Assembly (NCBI GenBank): GCA_036971715.1
Contig: JAVHJL010000009.1
Span: 744,001-808,000, forward strand
DNA: 64,000 nucleotides
Direction of reading: 5' to 3'
Origin: Arthrobotrys musiformis
Taxonomy: Eukaryota > Ascomycota > Orbiliomycetes > Orbiliales > Orbiliaceae
Under the pieces are notes generated by a model. That model ran no database searches, was not told the origin of the DNA, and was given only the letters and a program-made list of their open reading frames with translations. The first letter of the stretch is position 1. Each line of letters opens with the position of its first letter. Position numbers and translations under genes: made by a program. Below, piece by piece: positions 11,463 to 24,177 of the stretch.

Positions 11463-13998
11463 TATTGTTCTTGTGGTGTTTGTAGATTGTAAATTTTGTA
11501 GAATCGGTAGGCTGGGAAGGTTATGGTGACGATGATGATGTATTTAGGCTTTGAGATAACTGTGGCTCAGCCGTGCTGCGAAGTGGCAATTCCCCCCCAA
11601 TCGTGCCTCCAAAAGATACCCAGAGTCCAGACAGAGATGTGTGATATGTATTCGTATGCGACCGACGGTTCCAGTCGCGGTCGGAGGCAGTCGTCGCCCT
11701 GATCAGGTACGGGCTTCGAGGGCGAGTGCTGAATGAACGAACGAGCGAACAAACCTGGTTAAGAACGGCAGTGCAGCGTCGAGTTTACGTAACCGCTTTG
11801 GTTTGGCAGGCGAATTGGGAGAAACAAACGGCCTCGACTAGGCCACGAGCGAATTGGCGGGAAACATCGCGATGACAATATATCAATAGCTTCAATATAT
11901 AATATGTGTAAAAACAAAAACACCAGGAGTTAGAGCCAAGTGGAGAGGAAGAAGGGGAGAGAGAGAAAGAAGGGTGAGGAATATAATATAATATAAGTTG
12001 AGTGGCAGCACACAGGAATATTTCCTCACCACGCACTCAGCCAGCCAAGAAACCACACAGGCAAGTTGACAAGCCCCGAATAAGAAAATGCATTCTCAAG
12101 ATAATATCAACTTGACTAACTTCACTTTAGCTACGATGATGCGATCGTTCAATCGCTGCAAGTTGGTGTCCCCAAGCGATCCTGGTCCGTTGGTTCATGC
12201 ATGTCCGACTCCCACGCCCGCCGGGCTGAAAGCATACGCAAAAAAGAAACATTCGAAACGGGTCGGTGGGAAGACTTCCCTCAGCCATGACTACCGCACT
12301 AGATAGGTAGATACACTACTTCCGGAGTTACACGATTGTGCCTTTCCCTTCTATCAGGCTCGTCGTCGGTTACGTTATCCTACGATATCTTGGTTGATTG
12401 ATTGATTCGTGGGGTTCCCCATTCACTGCACCCCCTTCACACCCCCCTTTTTTCTCTCGACGCTTTGAACAATTAATGCAATTGACAGATTGAGATCTTA
12501 GAGATAGTCGAGAAGAGATACTGCATAAGTATCCAAAAAATCAAAAAGAAAAGAAAAGAAAGCTGCAGATTTCCGCACATATCTCCAGGAACCAACCACA
12601 TATCCATATCCCCACTCCCCCCTTCCGTTGTCTCCCGACGGACCAGATCAGATCATAATCTACGGAACCGCAGCGAGGCAGTGTCGTCCGCCCAGATTTC
12701 TAGTCATATTTTAGTTTTTCTTGCCATCGCATTGGCCTCACAGAACTAACGAAAATCAGACATATCGTACAGCCTTACGTTACCACAAGGATACGTATAC
12801 ATCCATCCTTAACATCCAACGAAGACAGCAGGAACGAACGATCGAACATTTCGAACCAATTGAAAATCCCTGTCAGAAACAAAAGAGGGAAAAAATGCAG
12901 GACGGAGAATAAGCTAGCTAACCACATACACTCGTTAGCCTCTGCGGGTTTCCCTTCCAATCAACGTTTGACATAGCGGGAACGTGCTATACCCAGCCCT
13001 TGTCGGGAAGACGTCACTTTTGGTAATTTCAACAGCACATCTCCGTTTTGTTCGTCCCCGTCTTTTTTCGAGGCTGTCCAAATGTTCTGCATGCGGCAGG
13101 GATTTCTCAGATGGAAGTTTGAGTCGCGAGACCAGTTTTACACTAGTTTTGTACTAGTTTTACTGACTTTACTGGCACGATGATATTAGACGGCTTTGTC
13201 ATCAATTCAAGACTCACGGACACGACTCCCAAGGATTCGATTCCTTTCAGTGGTTTTTCTGTTTCTATGAAAACAGTTTCCAGCTATGAATTAGTTGGGT
13301 TGAAAATTAGACCCCGGGCATTCTGAACCCTTGATCAGCCGAGTGCCCAGACCAGGATCCAGCTAGCTGTCAACTTTTTTTACTAACTAGCCGGGTTCAA
13401 ATACTATCCAACAGTCGGATACTTTACATCTACACGTCCCACCTTCCATCGCGCATCGCGCATGTATCAAAGCTTGCAAAGTTTTTTTTCTTTCCCTTCC
13501 TTCTAGTGTTCTCGAAGTAAAAAATAATTTCCGTCTATATCAGACTCGAGAGATCCATCCATCAGCTGCTTTGTAAGATCCCTCCTCATTCCTCTATCAC
13601 AAATTTTCGGCGTTTTCTTCTAGCTACGAAAAAAAAAAGAAGGTTGTAAAAAAAAATGTGCCGTGTGCGCGGGGGTCGACCCAATATTTTGTTTTTCAAC
13701 GAAGGCAAAGAGTTCCGAGCTTCGGCAAGCTCTCAACTAGTTTACGAGACAAGTTCCGAGTCCAAGAGATAACGAGACGCTCTGGTTTTCTTTTTTCCTC
13801 TTTTTGGGTCGAAAAACTAGTCGAATGCACTAAGATAACGAATGTGGGAGTTCGAAAGGACTAATTCAGACTACAGCTTCACTAGCACAGTATCCTAGTC
13901 TCGAGACCGGACGGCAGAAGTAGCACATCTCGCTAGTACACAATATAATACTCAATAGTGGAAGTCGAGAATTGTACAACTAAGAAAATACATATCAC
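11463..13998. other. Spacer between divergent transporter and F-box genes
   Basis: A 2.5 kb shared upstream region for the transporter (minus) and the F-box gene (plus). It contains TATA-rich and A/T-run stretches. ACTAGTTTT is repeated at about 13142-13164, and a near-palindromic CTAGTCTCGAGACCGG lies at 13895-13910. No supported coding frame or RNA gene. Confidence 0.5.
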
Positions 13999-15520
13999 AT
14001 GTTTCCCAATCATCTACATCCCAAATCTACAAGACAAATTAGTGAGTAGCCTGATACATGGCTATATACAAACCTCAAATTCCAAGTCATGCACCCACAT
14101 AAACCAAGAATATAGACTAAGAGAAAACCCAACAATGGCGTAGTAAACCCCCAATCCGAGTCAAGACCGAACACAGTAGATGCATGCGCATTCGCAACTC
14201 TGCCTGCGGAGATATACCTCGAGATCTTCGGGTACCTGGCGCTGAGGGATGCGTATAACCTCCTCTTCACCTGTAAACGGGTATACCCCGCCGCATACGA
14301 GTGTCTTTGGTCGTATTTATGCTTCACGGCCTCCCACTTGGGGATTTCCCAAAGCTCTAGTGCAGACGACGGGGGACAACTTACAGAAGAAGATGAGGAA
14401 GAATCTCAATACTTCCCGAGGACGGTAAAGGATGTATTCCCGAAAGAATACCTTCTGCCACCTTCGAAATGGAGGCTCTTGACGGACGCGGCGACGGTCG
14501 TGGAAGGATGGAAGTACACGAAGGGGATCGTATTATCCGGCTTCAACATCATCTTCGAGTCCGATCTCATGAGGACGCTGCGAGAAAAGATCGAATCCGG
14601 GGAACTCAAGCCGCTGGTTGTGGGAATATACCTGGGAAGTGAGTTAACCCCCTCCCCATGAACACCTATCTAAATCTAGCTATGCATATACGGGGTTACC
14701 TACCTCCAGTACGTATACGTATACTTGAAGTAAGTATATTAACATCTCCCAAAAAGGCGCCCAAGAGCACATTGACCACCCAATCGCGGACCCCTTCTCC
14801 GACAACTCAATGAACGAATTCTTCTCCCTCGGGTCCACCTTAACCCCCCCTTCACCCCATACAGAACCCCCCAAAATCCACCTCCAAGTCCCCTCCTGCA
14901 GATACCCAAACCTATTAAACTTCCCACTATCCCTAGTCACAACCCTCTCCCTCGGCCTCGCACACCCAGGCATAGCCCACCTCTTCGACCAAACAGAACA
15001 CATCTTCGACCTCTCAGAATGCCTCTTCGCCTGCACCAACCTCCGCAGCCTAACAATAACCAACAACCACACCGGCGCCCTCCTCAACCGCCTCCCCCAC
15101 CCCACCTACTCAGAACCCCTCCAAATCCTCCAAGAAGCATTCGACAGCCTGATAAACCTCACATCCCTAAGATTCGAGTACAGATTCCTAAGTACCGAAG
15201 TCTTCATCCGTCCCCCCCAAAGCGTAAAATACCTCTCATACGAAAGTTTCTCAGTGACGCAAGGATTCTGGCGTGCATTATCATCCGCCGAATTAGAGAA
15301 CGTAGAGTGGTTGAAGATAAATGCCCGATGGCAGGGGGGTTTATGGATGACAGAGCCCCATTGTACCCCCGACATCGGATCTTTCGCGGGAAAGAACCTA
15401 AAATACTTTTGTCTGGAAGGGGAGGAGCATTTCCTCCCCGGTGATATGGCGGATTGTGTTTTGAGAAGTAATCCCACGGCGAGGATTGTGAGGAGGATAG
15501 AACAGTCTTTTGATTCGTAG
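13999..15520 (+). CDS. F-box protein, 3 exons
   Basis: Exons are 13999-14041, 14177-14638 and 14757-15520, giving 422 residues. The F-box is clear just after the start: LPAEIYLEIFGYLALRDAYN, then LLFTCKRVYPAAYECLW. The rest has leucine-rich stretches (NLRSLTITNN, LINLTSLRFEYRF, LENVEWLKINARW) of the kind found in fungal F-box proteins with a helical or LRR-like substrate-binding part. The F-box normally binds Skp1 in an SCF ubiquitin ligase. The target is unknown. The second intron (GTGAGT donor at 14639) is secure. The first exon is inferred: the F-box frame has no ATG downstream of an in-frame TAG at 14113. ATG 13999 with a GTGAGT donor at 14042 and the CAG acceptor at 14174-14176 restores the frame exactly, adding 14 residues. 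Another upstream start is possible. Confidence 0.75.
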
Positions 15521-17348
15521 TGACGTTCGGGTACGGGATTAGTATGATGGCAGGCACTTAGCGACTACTGTCTTCTATACTAAACGCAGACGTATACACC
15601 TGGTACCATTTACCTCGGGTAACATCGTAGAACCAGCAGTATACAAAGAGCTGTATATTTGATATCGCAATTACATACGTAGTCGTAACCATCTCACGCC
15701 CAGTCTCGCAGTGCCCGTACCAGTGCCCCTAACCAGGTCCCTTCGTGCAATTCCCCCACGAGCTCCTCGCATACATTATACTAGCACTATACGCATTGCA
15801 TATACTATCTATAGACCGATCCTAGCCTTAGGTTGGTATGTCCCTATACACTCAGGTGCACGCACCCACTTTCTATTTTACCTAATAAATTCAATATAAA
15901 TATTTAAACGTATATGCCACTATGTTGCATGTATTGTTAATATTCCGTCTGTCTAGCTAGGTAGATTTAGCCCTATAGCTAAGTCACGATGACATCAATT
16001 AAATTCAGAATCAGTTCAGGTAAGAAAAATGTTGATTCCCATGCATTAAATACATAAATTCTTTTTAAGGACTTTTAAGTATCATCTTGAAGCATCGATT
16101 GGATTTGGACCAGTCTAGCGCAGTGACGGGGACTCCTATACCACAGCCCGAAAAGAAAACACATGAAATATTCCTCCGTAAAGTCATATATCAGAAAAGC
16201 AGTGATGTACGGCTCAGACATGAACTGACGATCTTATATTCTACCAAGTGAATCACAAGAGCGTGTTTGAACCATATACCCAAATCTTCTAAATACCAGG
16301 CTATAGAAAAAGATAACGATGTTAGTCGATCCGCTTTGAAGTACTATCGTGGCAGTAATAGGTATGTAGGCTTACTCCGGTTCCAGCCATGTATCTTCCT
16401 TTCCAGCTGTGACATTCCTTCTTGCCGATAATAATCTTATAGTCCCTTGCCTATGTAGAACCCCTATCCTCGGCATTAGCAAGATTTCGGAAATCAGAAT
16501 TACGATTTGAGATATTACCTTCATCGCTATACCTCTGCAATGTCGACGTTGATGTCAAAGACGCAGCTTCCGAATTCAACCTCAAACGGTGGCGACGAAA
16601 CCGAGTACTTCCTAGAAGGAGAGACTTCGAAATCCATGCTCCCCAAGATATCTAGATGAAATCGGTTCTTGTCAAGATGAAATTGATTTTGGTCAGGGTA
16701 AAAGACGAAAATAGTGAGGATGTTGAGCCTGTCGAGGTGACTTGAAGAGAACGACGCCGACGAAGAGAACGACGAAGACGACGACGAAGTCGCCGTGATA
16801 AAGCCAGCCATGAGGGCAATCTACAGATATTGGCCTCGGCTTCATCTCTCCCCAAGCTGTCGACCGGAAATACCATTCGGCAAGAGCTAAGAAAAGGAAT
16901 TAGCAGCTTTATAGAAAGATAGGAACGATTCAGATACATACTCTAGGAGAGAACAGCTGTTGGGGGTTGATCAATATTGGAGATATTCCCCTAGTGTTGT
17001 GTCAATGACTTTATCGCCAAAGCACCCGCTACACTTCTGTGGCGATGTATATGCTAGTTTTGCAACATCTTTCTAGCTAGAGTTTTCGGTAGTCTCGAGG
17101 CCAGACAGTGTGCCTAATATATATATCGGTCGCTCGCTCGTCTGTTAAAACATGGTGTTGGTTTGCAGAAAGGCCCTGATTTGAGTAGAGGGGAGAAGAA
17201 GGGGAGACGTAGAGGGAGATGAGAGGAGAGCTGAGGAGATGTTGAATATTCGATGACAATATCGAATGCATCGTTGCGGTGATGGTGATGCTTGTAGGTC
17301 TAGGTACAAGCCAAGACATATGGTTGATGGATTTATGGTTGGTATGTA

Positions 17349-17374
17349 GGAGGAGGAGGAGGAGGAGGAGGAGA
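17349..17374. repeat. (GAG)n microsatellite
   Basis: About eight tandem AGG/GAG triplets in non-coding sequence. No coding frame uses them convincingly. Confidence 0.8.
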
Positions 17375-20300
17375 AGGGTAGAGGAAGGAAGTGAAGAATA
17401 TTTATAGGGAAGAATTAGTCTCGTTAATATTTTATCATTTTAATTTTAATACATGCTGAGTGATTTGACCGTAAGTGTTTGATCAACAATCGATCTCTCC
17501 CCGAGACTGTAATATACCTTATGTACTCCCCTTTTTAATATACAGGAGGCCAGTTGATCAAATGAAATATACTGAGATTCAGGTATAAGATATTCCTTTG
17601 GGCGGTCTGGGTATGATATCAGGTATATATGGGTATATGCCGTTGGTAAGTGACTACAGGCGTCGTGGCCTTCGTCGCCTGGCTGATTTATATTATATAT
17701 TATACTGCAGCATGGCCTCATCGATGGATTCTTGCGGTAGCACCTATCTTTGGAATGATTGGAGGGGGATCCATTGGTCTCACACCATGCGCAGTTCAAA
17801 GACTTCCCCCTATTGTTTTTGTCATATGGCTGATAGTTTCGAGTATAGCGTCTATCCTGTAGGTTATAGTGGTCTCAGAGGTCAGAGTTACCTAGGTAAG
17901 TAATAATTGATATAAATCTCATGGCCACAGATAAACATTCTAGAACAACCAAGACCAACTCCAGAACATTGTTCCCCAGCTGTTGACTTCTTATATATCC
18001 TGGCTTTAGAATTCATGGAATGGCATATATGCTTCTTGTAAGTGCGGTATCCCTCCTTTCTTTTACAGACGTCTCTTTTTGCCCGAGGCGGGTACATATT
18101 TCTAGTATCTTGGAGGTTTCAATCATCGCATAGCTGCGAAATGATATCGTGTATCCATTAGTTTCGTAGGAGTAGTACTACTTTATAAGTAATTGTTTCT
18201 AGACTTCTTTCGATATTTCGGCCAGGCAGGCCAGGGTTTTGGATCACGGCGTGGCTCATGTGTTGCAAGTCGATATAATTCCTCACTGAAGGCCATAGAA
18301 GGACGTTGAGGCCTTTAAAGTTTTATGAAATTGTGGTCCTCAGTTTAGGCAATCAAACAGCTGCAGCGTATATTTCGGGGGTACCGACGAGAAAGAGCTG
18401 GTGGCAATTGTTATAACGTCTACGACCAAAAACACAAAAAAGGCTGTTGTAGACGTCATAAACTGGCGGAGTTACACAGGCTGATATCGTGTCTGTGTAA
18501 CGTAACTCAAACTTTCAAGATGTGTCGCTCGTGCGAGATACGTGGCCGCGCGCGTGGTCGAGAACCTGCTGGAGAATTTTCCAAGGGGAAGTGCGGGAAA
18601 GGGGAAAAATACTATTTGTTAAGCAAAAGTCTGGATCTAGCTATAGACCTGAGTGTCTATTTACGCATATGTGGATTGTTCCAAGAATTTTGGGGCATCG
18701 CGACATGCGTGCGGGTCGATAAAGTTGGAAGTGGGGCATAGCTCGATGCAATTCAGTTACCGAGAATAGCCTCACTTCACGAACAAATACCATAAAAACC
18801 AAGGCAAAAACTCTATAATCCGTGTATAGTGTGGGGGGTAGAGTACCATATTTGAACGAGGCGAAGGATATACAGGCATATGCAAAGTCTATAGTCCCGG
18901 TTTGAGGAACAACGGTGGAGCTTCATGAATTAGGGAAGGGGTCGGGTATTTCTTCCTACATGCTCGTGAATCTTGTATCGTCTATAACTTGATTGAAGCT
19001 TGGCATGTTTTGTGTAATGTTTTTTCCTTGGAATTTCCGACGATGGTTATAATTAGGCATAGCTCAGAGCTTGGTTTTTCAATCGGTATGTTCCAGGAAC
19101 TTGTGCGGTTTCTGAGGTTGAGTTCTTCCGTAGTGGGGAGCTAACGTATTTAACCGGCCGGCCGACCTCATCAGGCCTACAAGCTAGTGCTGGCCAGTTT
19201 CTCCATGATTACATCGGTGGAGGGAAGCTTGTGATTAAGTAAGGTCTTACCAAATTTCTGGGCGAGTTATGTAAGTCAAGCTAATCACTACTCTACTGTT
19301 TGTCTGGCATGGTTTCTCGAAAGGAAAGGTTCGGAACGAATAGCCATTTTATCATCGATGGATTGATTATAGATGGTATTTATAAGGAATATAATCGATC
19401 TTATAGGCTGGCTTGCTATATGATGTTCATGTTAGTTGAGGGATGATTTTTGAAGTGTACTTCGGAGTCTAGTTAGCGGATGGTGGTAGCGGGACGGGGC
19501 ACCCAATGGAACAGCCCCACATTTATACTATTTTTACATCCTCAATAACCTAAAATTTTTCATCTTAAGATTTTTTTTTTTTTTTCTCCTCCCGCTCCCT
19601 TGCTGCTGGCAGTTTGAGTTAGCCAAGTAAGTATAAGGTGGGAAAAAGAGCTTAACCGTGGTTGGTAGTTCTGTTGTGCACGATGATGTAGCTGCGCAGA
19701 TGCTGGTTCAGGGTTTTTCCCTGGTGTACCGTTTGTCGTGTCTTTTCCTTGGATTTGGGACAATACACACGGTTTGATGAAGTGGAGGGGTGGTGAGGGA
19801 TGCAGGTCCCGGATGGGACGAAAGCTGGTGGGGAAGTCTTATTCTGCACGATCATACGGATTTCTTTCTTTCCTGGTTCTTAGGATGGGGAAGGGCGTGA
19901 CGATATAAAAAAGGATATCGACAAGACCTCTTCCTTCGATATTTTCTCCTTTTTTCCCCTCTTCTAATACATTTTGTTTTTTCCGTTTCAATACTTTTGT
20001 TTTGTGATCGGGCTTAAACAGAAAGAACAAGCCCGTGATAACCAAAAAGCCAAGAGGAAAAGGTCTCAGATTCGTACCCTGCCCGTGAACCATACATACC
20101 TTGTCGCTGGTATTCTTTTTCCCTTCCAAAGGGGATCGGGGTCCAATCAGTAGCTTGGGAATCGTCGAATCCGGAGCTGGTGGTACAGAAGCAGTAGTTC
20201 TGACCGGCAGGCCGGCAAGGCACCGAGGAATTTTAGAGTCTCTGGTATTTTTGTGGCTGAGGAGTGCCAGCCATAGCTACCTACTAAATATCGAGATACT

Positions 20301-21469
20301 TAATAGTTAAGTAGGGGGGTCTTGAGGCTGGTCAGCGTGGTGTGGGTTGAATAAGCATCGATACCACATCGACTATACTCAACCAGATCCGACGGTTCCG
20401 CGGAATTCCAAGATACAACCAACGTAAAACAAAATAAAACAAAAGCCGGTGTCAAACGGGGAGGCCGAAGATTTTTTTGACAAGTTGACTAGGGCTTTCG
20501 GTGAGTTTATTTCGTTTCGGTCATTCATTTTGTTCGGATTCGTTTTCTTGGAGCTGGATTGGGTGCCCTACCGGGCCATGTGGATTGAACACGAACATGA
20601 TATAAAAAGAAGCACGCCTCGATGAAAGTATCCTGGAATATCTATCTAGATGGAACCAGATCCGAAGAATTCGAGTCTGCATGCTGCATGGAATTTAGGG
20701 TACCGGCATTCTATTATCCCAGCTAGCATGCTTTGTTTGCTCTGCTTTGCTTCGCCGTGCATATTCTTTTCGTTTTCGATATCACATCTAGCTAGGCAAA
20801 GGGTCTGCGTGTGAGCTCTTGGATTCAATTGAAATCGATACTGATCAACTGACCGGGATGCTGTCAATGCAGTGAACGTTCACAGCGTCCTCTGAAGGGT
20901 TTGGATTCGATTCTTTTCTTTGGATTGTCAGACAGAGGTCAGTTTCTTTTTCGTATACTCTTTTGAAGCTTGAATTCAGGCCAGGCGGGGTATATTTTGC
21001 GGGCATGTCGTGGCTGTTTCTTAGTTGCAATTGTATGCTGTGCTGCATGTATGCAGATATCATGCAGATGTTCATGTTTCGTCTGATGATTTGGTGATGA
21101 TTCGATTTGGAGTTTGGCGAAGAACTCCTCCCGCCGCATCCGCATTGCTTTGCTTCCCCCTCGCACCCCCCTCCTCGAGATACCGTATTACTATTCAATC
21201 CATACTCACTAACCAACGAGCTAGCTAGATCGTAGGATAAACTAACTGGCTCCTGGCGCTTTTGCTGCTGCTGCAGAGTTAGTTAGTGTGCAATTTAGCT
21301 GGTTAGTCAGTTAAACGGGCTCTTTCCGGTACGCTGCTGCTTTCCTTTAAAGTAATCAACCTCCCCTCCTCCTCCATTCCTCTTCTCTTCACTGCACTCC
21401 ACTCCACATCACCGGCATCATCATCATACCATCTCCATCCCACTGCTCCAGCTCCCCTCGGCGGCTTCT

Positions 21470-21526
21470 ATGACCATACATCCATCCGTCCATACATTCG
21501 TACATACATACATTCCCGCAGCATAA
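21470..21526 (+). other. Possible upstream ORF in the MAPKK leader (18 codons)
   Basis: ATG at 21470 opens an 18-codon frame ending TAA at 21526. It is about 650 nt upstream of the MAPKK start, in the pyrimidine-rich stretch that resembles a long 5' leader. Whether it is transcribed cannot be seen from sequence. If it is, it could lower translation of the kinase. Confidence 0.25.
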
Positions 21527-22142
21527 CTGAGCAGGGCATAGCTGGCAGAGCATAGCTACTCCATTCATATATCACTACCACTACCACTACCACCACCGTC
21601 CCTTGCCTCCATCGTTGCCACTACTCTCAATATCAATATCGATATCATACCTCGAGTCGAAGGACAAGAAGCTGCAGCACAGCTAACTTGCTTGGCTTCG
21701 AGTTCCCAGCATTCCTTCCCGCTGCCTGCTTCCTGCTTCCTGCTCGCTAGGCAGTCCGACCTGCCCCTCCTGATCGATCCTAATATTATATTATCCTGAC
21801 CCGATATCCTGATCCTGAGACCTTGGCCCTGATCCCGGTGTTTTTCTCTCTGCTTTCCTCTGTTCTGACTCGATTCCCGCCAATTCTGCAGACGACCGTT
21901 TGGTTCCATTTTCTGCTGCTGTTTGACATCATCTCTTCAAGCTCGCTCAAGCACCATTGCATCATCATACCGGCCACAACCAACCTCAGCCAACCAACGA
22001 CCTCCAACCAGCCAGCCTGCCCACCTGCTAATTCTTCACCACCATCATCTCCACCACCACCGTCGATACCTCCTAGTGGGGTAAGATACTCTTGAAGCTT
22101 TCGGTGAAAGCTACGATCCTGAAGACGCCGATCCTCCCATCC

Positions 22143-22162
22143 TTTTTTTTTTTTTTTTTTTT
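22143..22162 (+). repeat. 20-nt poly-T tract just upstream of the MAPKK start codon
   Basis: Twenty consecutive T residues end 18 nt before the ATG at 22181. If inside the transcript it is a U-tract in the 5' leader. If outside, it is a dA:dT promoter element. No AG acceptor lies between it and the ATG, so it is not the tract of a leader intron ending there. Confidence 0.8.
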
Positions 22163-22180
22163 GTGGCAATCTTCCCCACC

Positions 22181-24177
22181 ATGTCCGCCTCATTACCTCC
22201 AGATACAGACCCCCAGCCTCCTACAGGCCCCTCTGCCGTATCTACACCAGTTCCTCCCTTCCCAACAAACCTTCGGACCATCTCAGACCCTTCTTCCGAT
22301 GCTTCCAACCCTCTAAACGTCCTCAATGCCGCCCGTCGCCCTCCTGCCGCTTCGTTCTCTCCTTCATCCCCCGTAGTCCCCACCTCCTCAACAACAACCA
22401 CAACCACAACAAAAGCAGAACTACCCAAAGATGCAAAGGACATGCAAGCAATCCTTAAGGCCTTCCACCAGAAACGTCAGCATTCTATGACCGGTTCGAA
22501 CACTCCTACACTGGCTACGGCTACACCTGGTGGCGGCTTTATCGGTGGTGCTTTCACCCCCACCGCTTCTCCCCGCTTAAACCGGCCCAATGCTCCGAGT
22601 TGGCAGTCGTCGCCGGTATCCGGCGCGGGTCCAACACCACCACCAAGGCAATCCCTCGGCTTCCGTCGAGGTTTAAAGCTCCCCGGCGGTCTACCAGGTG
22701 CTGCTCCGAACCCAGTGACAGGCAGCGGTCCTGCAGCCGCTACAAACGGCGGATCGGACCCAGCTACCGGCTCCCTCTTCAATAAATTCTCAAACTTCGT
22801 CGATACTGCTACAGGATCTCTAAAATTCGCTGGAAAAGCCGTAATCCACGGCAAAGGCGTCGATTTCTCCTCAGGGAGCACATTCCGCATCTCACTGGAC
22901 GAACTGGAGTCTCTCGACGAACTAGGCAAAGGCAACTACGGTACCGTCTACAAGGTCATCCATCGGAAACCCAAAGTCCGGGTCGCCGGCGCTGGCGTCG
23001 CCCCGGCTTTGTCTCTAAAAACCTCCTCGACATTTCCCGATGGCGATACCACGGCACAATCCGGGGACAGCAAGCAGCTGAGTGGGGTTGTGATGGCTAT
23101 GAAGGAAATCAGACTCGAGCTCGATGAAGCTAAGTTTGCGGCAATTATCATGGAATTGGATATTCTCCACCGCTGTGTCAGTCCTTACATTATCGACTTT
23201 TACGGGGCATTCTTCCAGGAAGGTGCAGTTTACATCTGTATAGAATGGATGGACGGCGGGTCGATGGATAAACTCTACGGTGACGGGGTACCCGAAAATG
23301 TCCTAAAGAAGGTTACATGGGCTACGGTGATGGGTCTCAAGTATCTCAAGGAGGAACACAATATCATCCATCGGGATGTGAAACCCACAAACATACTGGT
23401 TAACACCAAGGGCGATGTCAAGCTGTGCGATTTCGGCGTTAGCGGGAACCTGGTGGCGAGTATCGCAAAGACAAATATCGGGTGTCAAAGCTACATGGCA
23501 CCCGAACGGATTGCAACGGGGGCGAATGCGAACCCTGCTGGAGGGATTGGGAATAAGGATGGAACTTATAGCGTCCAGAGTGATATCTGGAGTTTGGGGC
23601 TGAGTATTTTGGAGTGTGCCATGGGGAGGTACCCGTACCCGCCGGAGACTTACAATAATATCTTTAGTCAGTTGAGTGTGAGTATATCCCCTCAATTATT
23701 ATTTCATCTGAGAAGGTATGCTAATATAATTTATAGGCAATTGTGGACGGGCCACCGCCAGATCTGCCGGATGAAGGGTTTTCGCCTCAGGCCAGGGACT
23801 TCGTGAGACGGACGCTGCACAAGGTACCCAAGATGCGGCCGACGTATGCCGCTTTGCTGCAGCATCCGTGGTTGGCGGATATGCAGGTGACCCAGACGAT
23901 TACCGAAGAAGAGGAGCCCGAGGAAGGCGAAGAGGCACCGGCTGTGGAGCAAGAGCAACCCACCACCCCGTTAACCAGCGGGTTCCCTGAAGTCAGGGAG
24001 TGGGTTGTTGATCAGTTGAAGAAGAGGGAAGAGAAGCTGAGGGAAGGGGGTAGGTGGGGAGGAGCCAAGCCTCCCCTGCACAGTGTGGCACTGGATAAAG
24101 TCGTCAGTCCCGTGAGGGAGACGCCGATGGATGGCGAGCTGGTGGATGGTATTGGAGGATTGACGGTGAATTCGTAG
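22181..24177 (+). CDS. pbs2: Pbs2-type MAP kinase kinase (HOG osmotic/stress pathway), 2 exons
   Basis: Exons are 22181-23677 and 23737-24177, giving 645 residues. The 59-nt intron has a GTGAGT donor. The N-terminal 240 residues are Pro/Ser/Thr-rich and disordered, where Pbs2 proteins carry docking sites. The kinase domain starts at the glycine loop GKGNYGTV (G249). The ATP lysine is K308 (MAMKEI), the catalytic loop HRDVKPTN has D399, and the DFG aspartate is D417. The activation segment SGNLVASIAKTNIGCQSYM is a Pbs2 signature, with likely MAPKKK phosphosites S427 and T431 (SIAKT). Between the glycine loop and K308 lies an insertion of roughly 40 residues. Related ascomycete Pbs2 proteins also have insertions here. 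A C-terminal tail of about 100 residues is acidic then basic. Expected role: phosphorylating the Hog1 MAPK in osmotic, oxidative and fungicide stress. I am confident of Pbs2 rather than the mating or cell-wall MAPKK. Confidence 0.94.

Larger units (their letters stand above)
15521..22180. other. Long 6.7 kb spacer ending in the pyrimidine-rich leader of the MAPKK gene
   Basis: No gene is supported across most of this region. It holds AT-rich sequence, a (GAG)n run at 17349-17374, a T-run near 19566-19585 and small frames without domains. A 70-codon hydrophobic frame at 17650-17862 is discussed in the findings. From about 21,350 the + strand becomes strongly C/T-rich and free of A-runs. This looks like the promoter or 5' untranslated leader of the downstream MAPKK gene and contains several short upstream ATG frames. 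Confidence 0.5.

Noticed and set aside
16527..16939. Ser- or Arg-rich minus-strand frames of 94-95 codons
   Set aside because: They arise from a GACGAAGA-type simple repeat read in two frames. There is no domain or supporting context.
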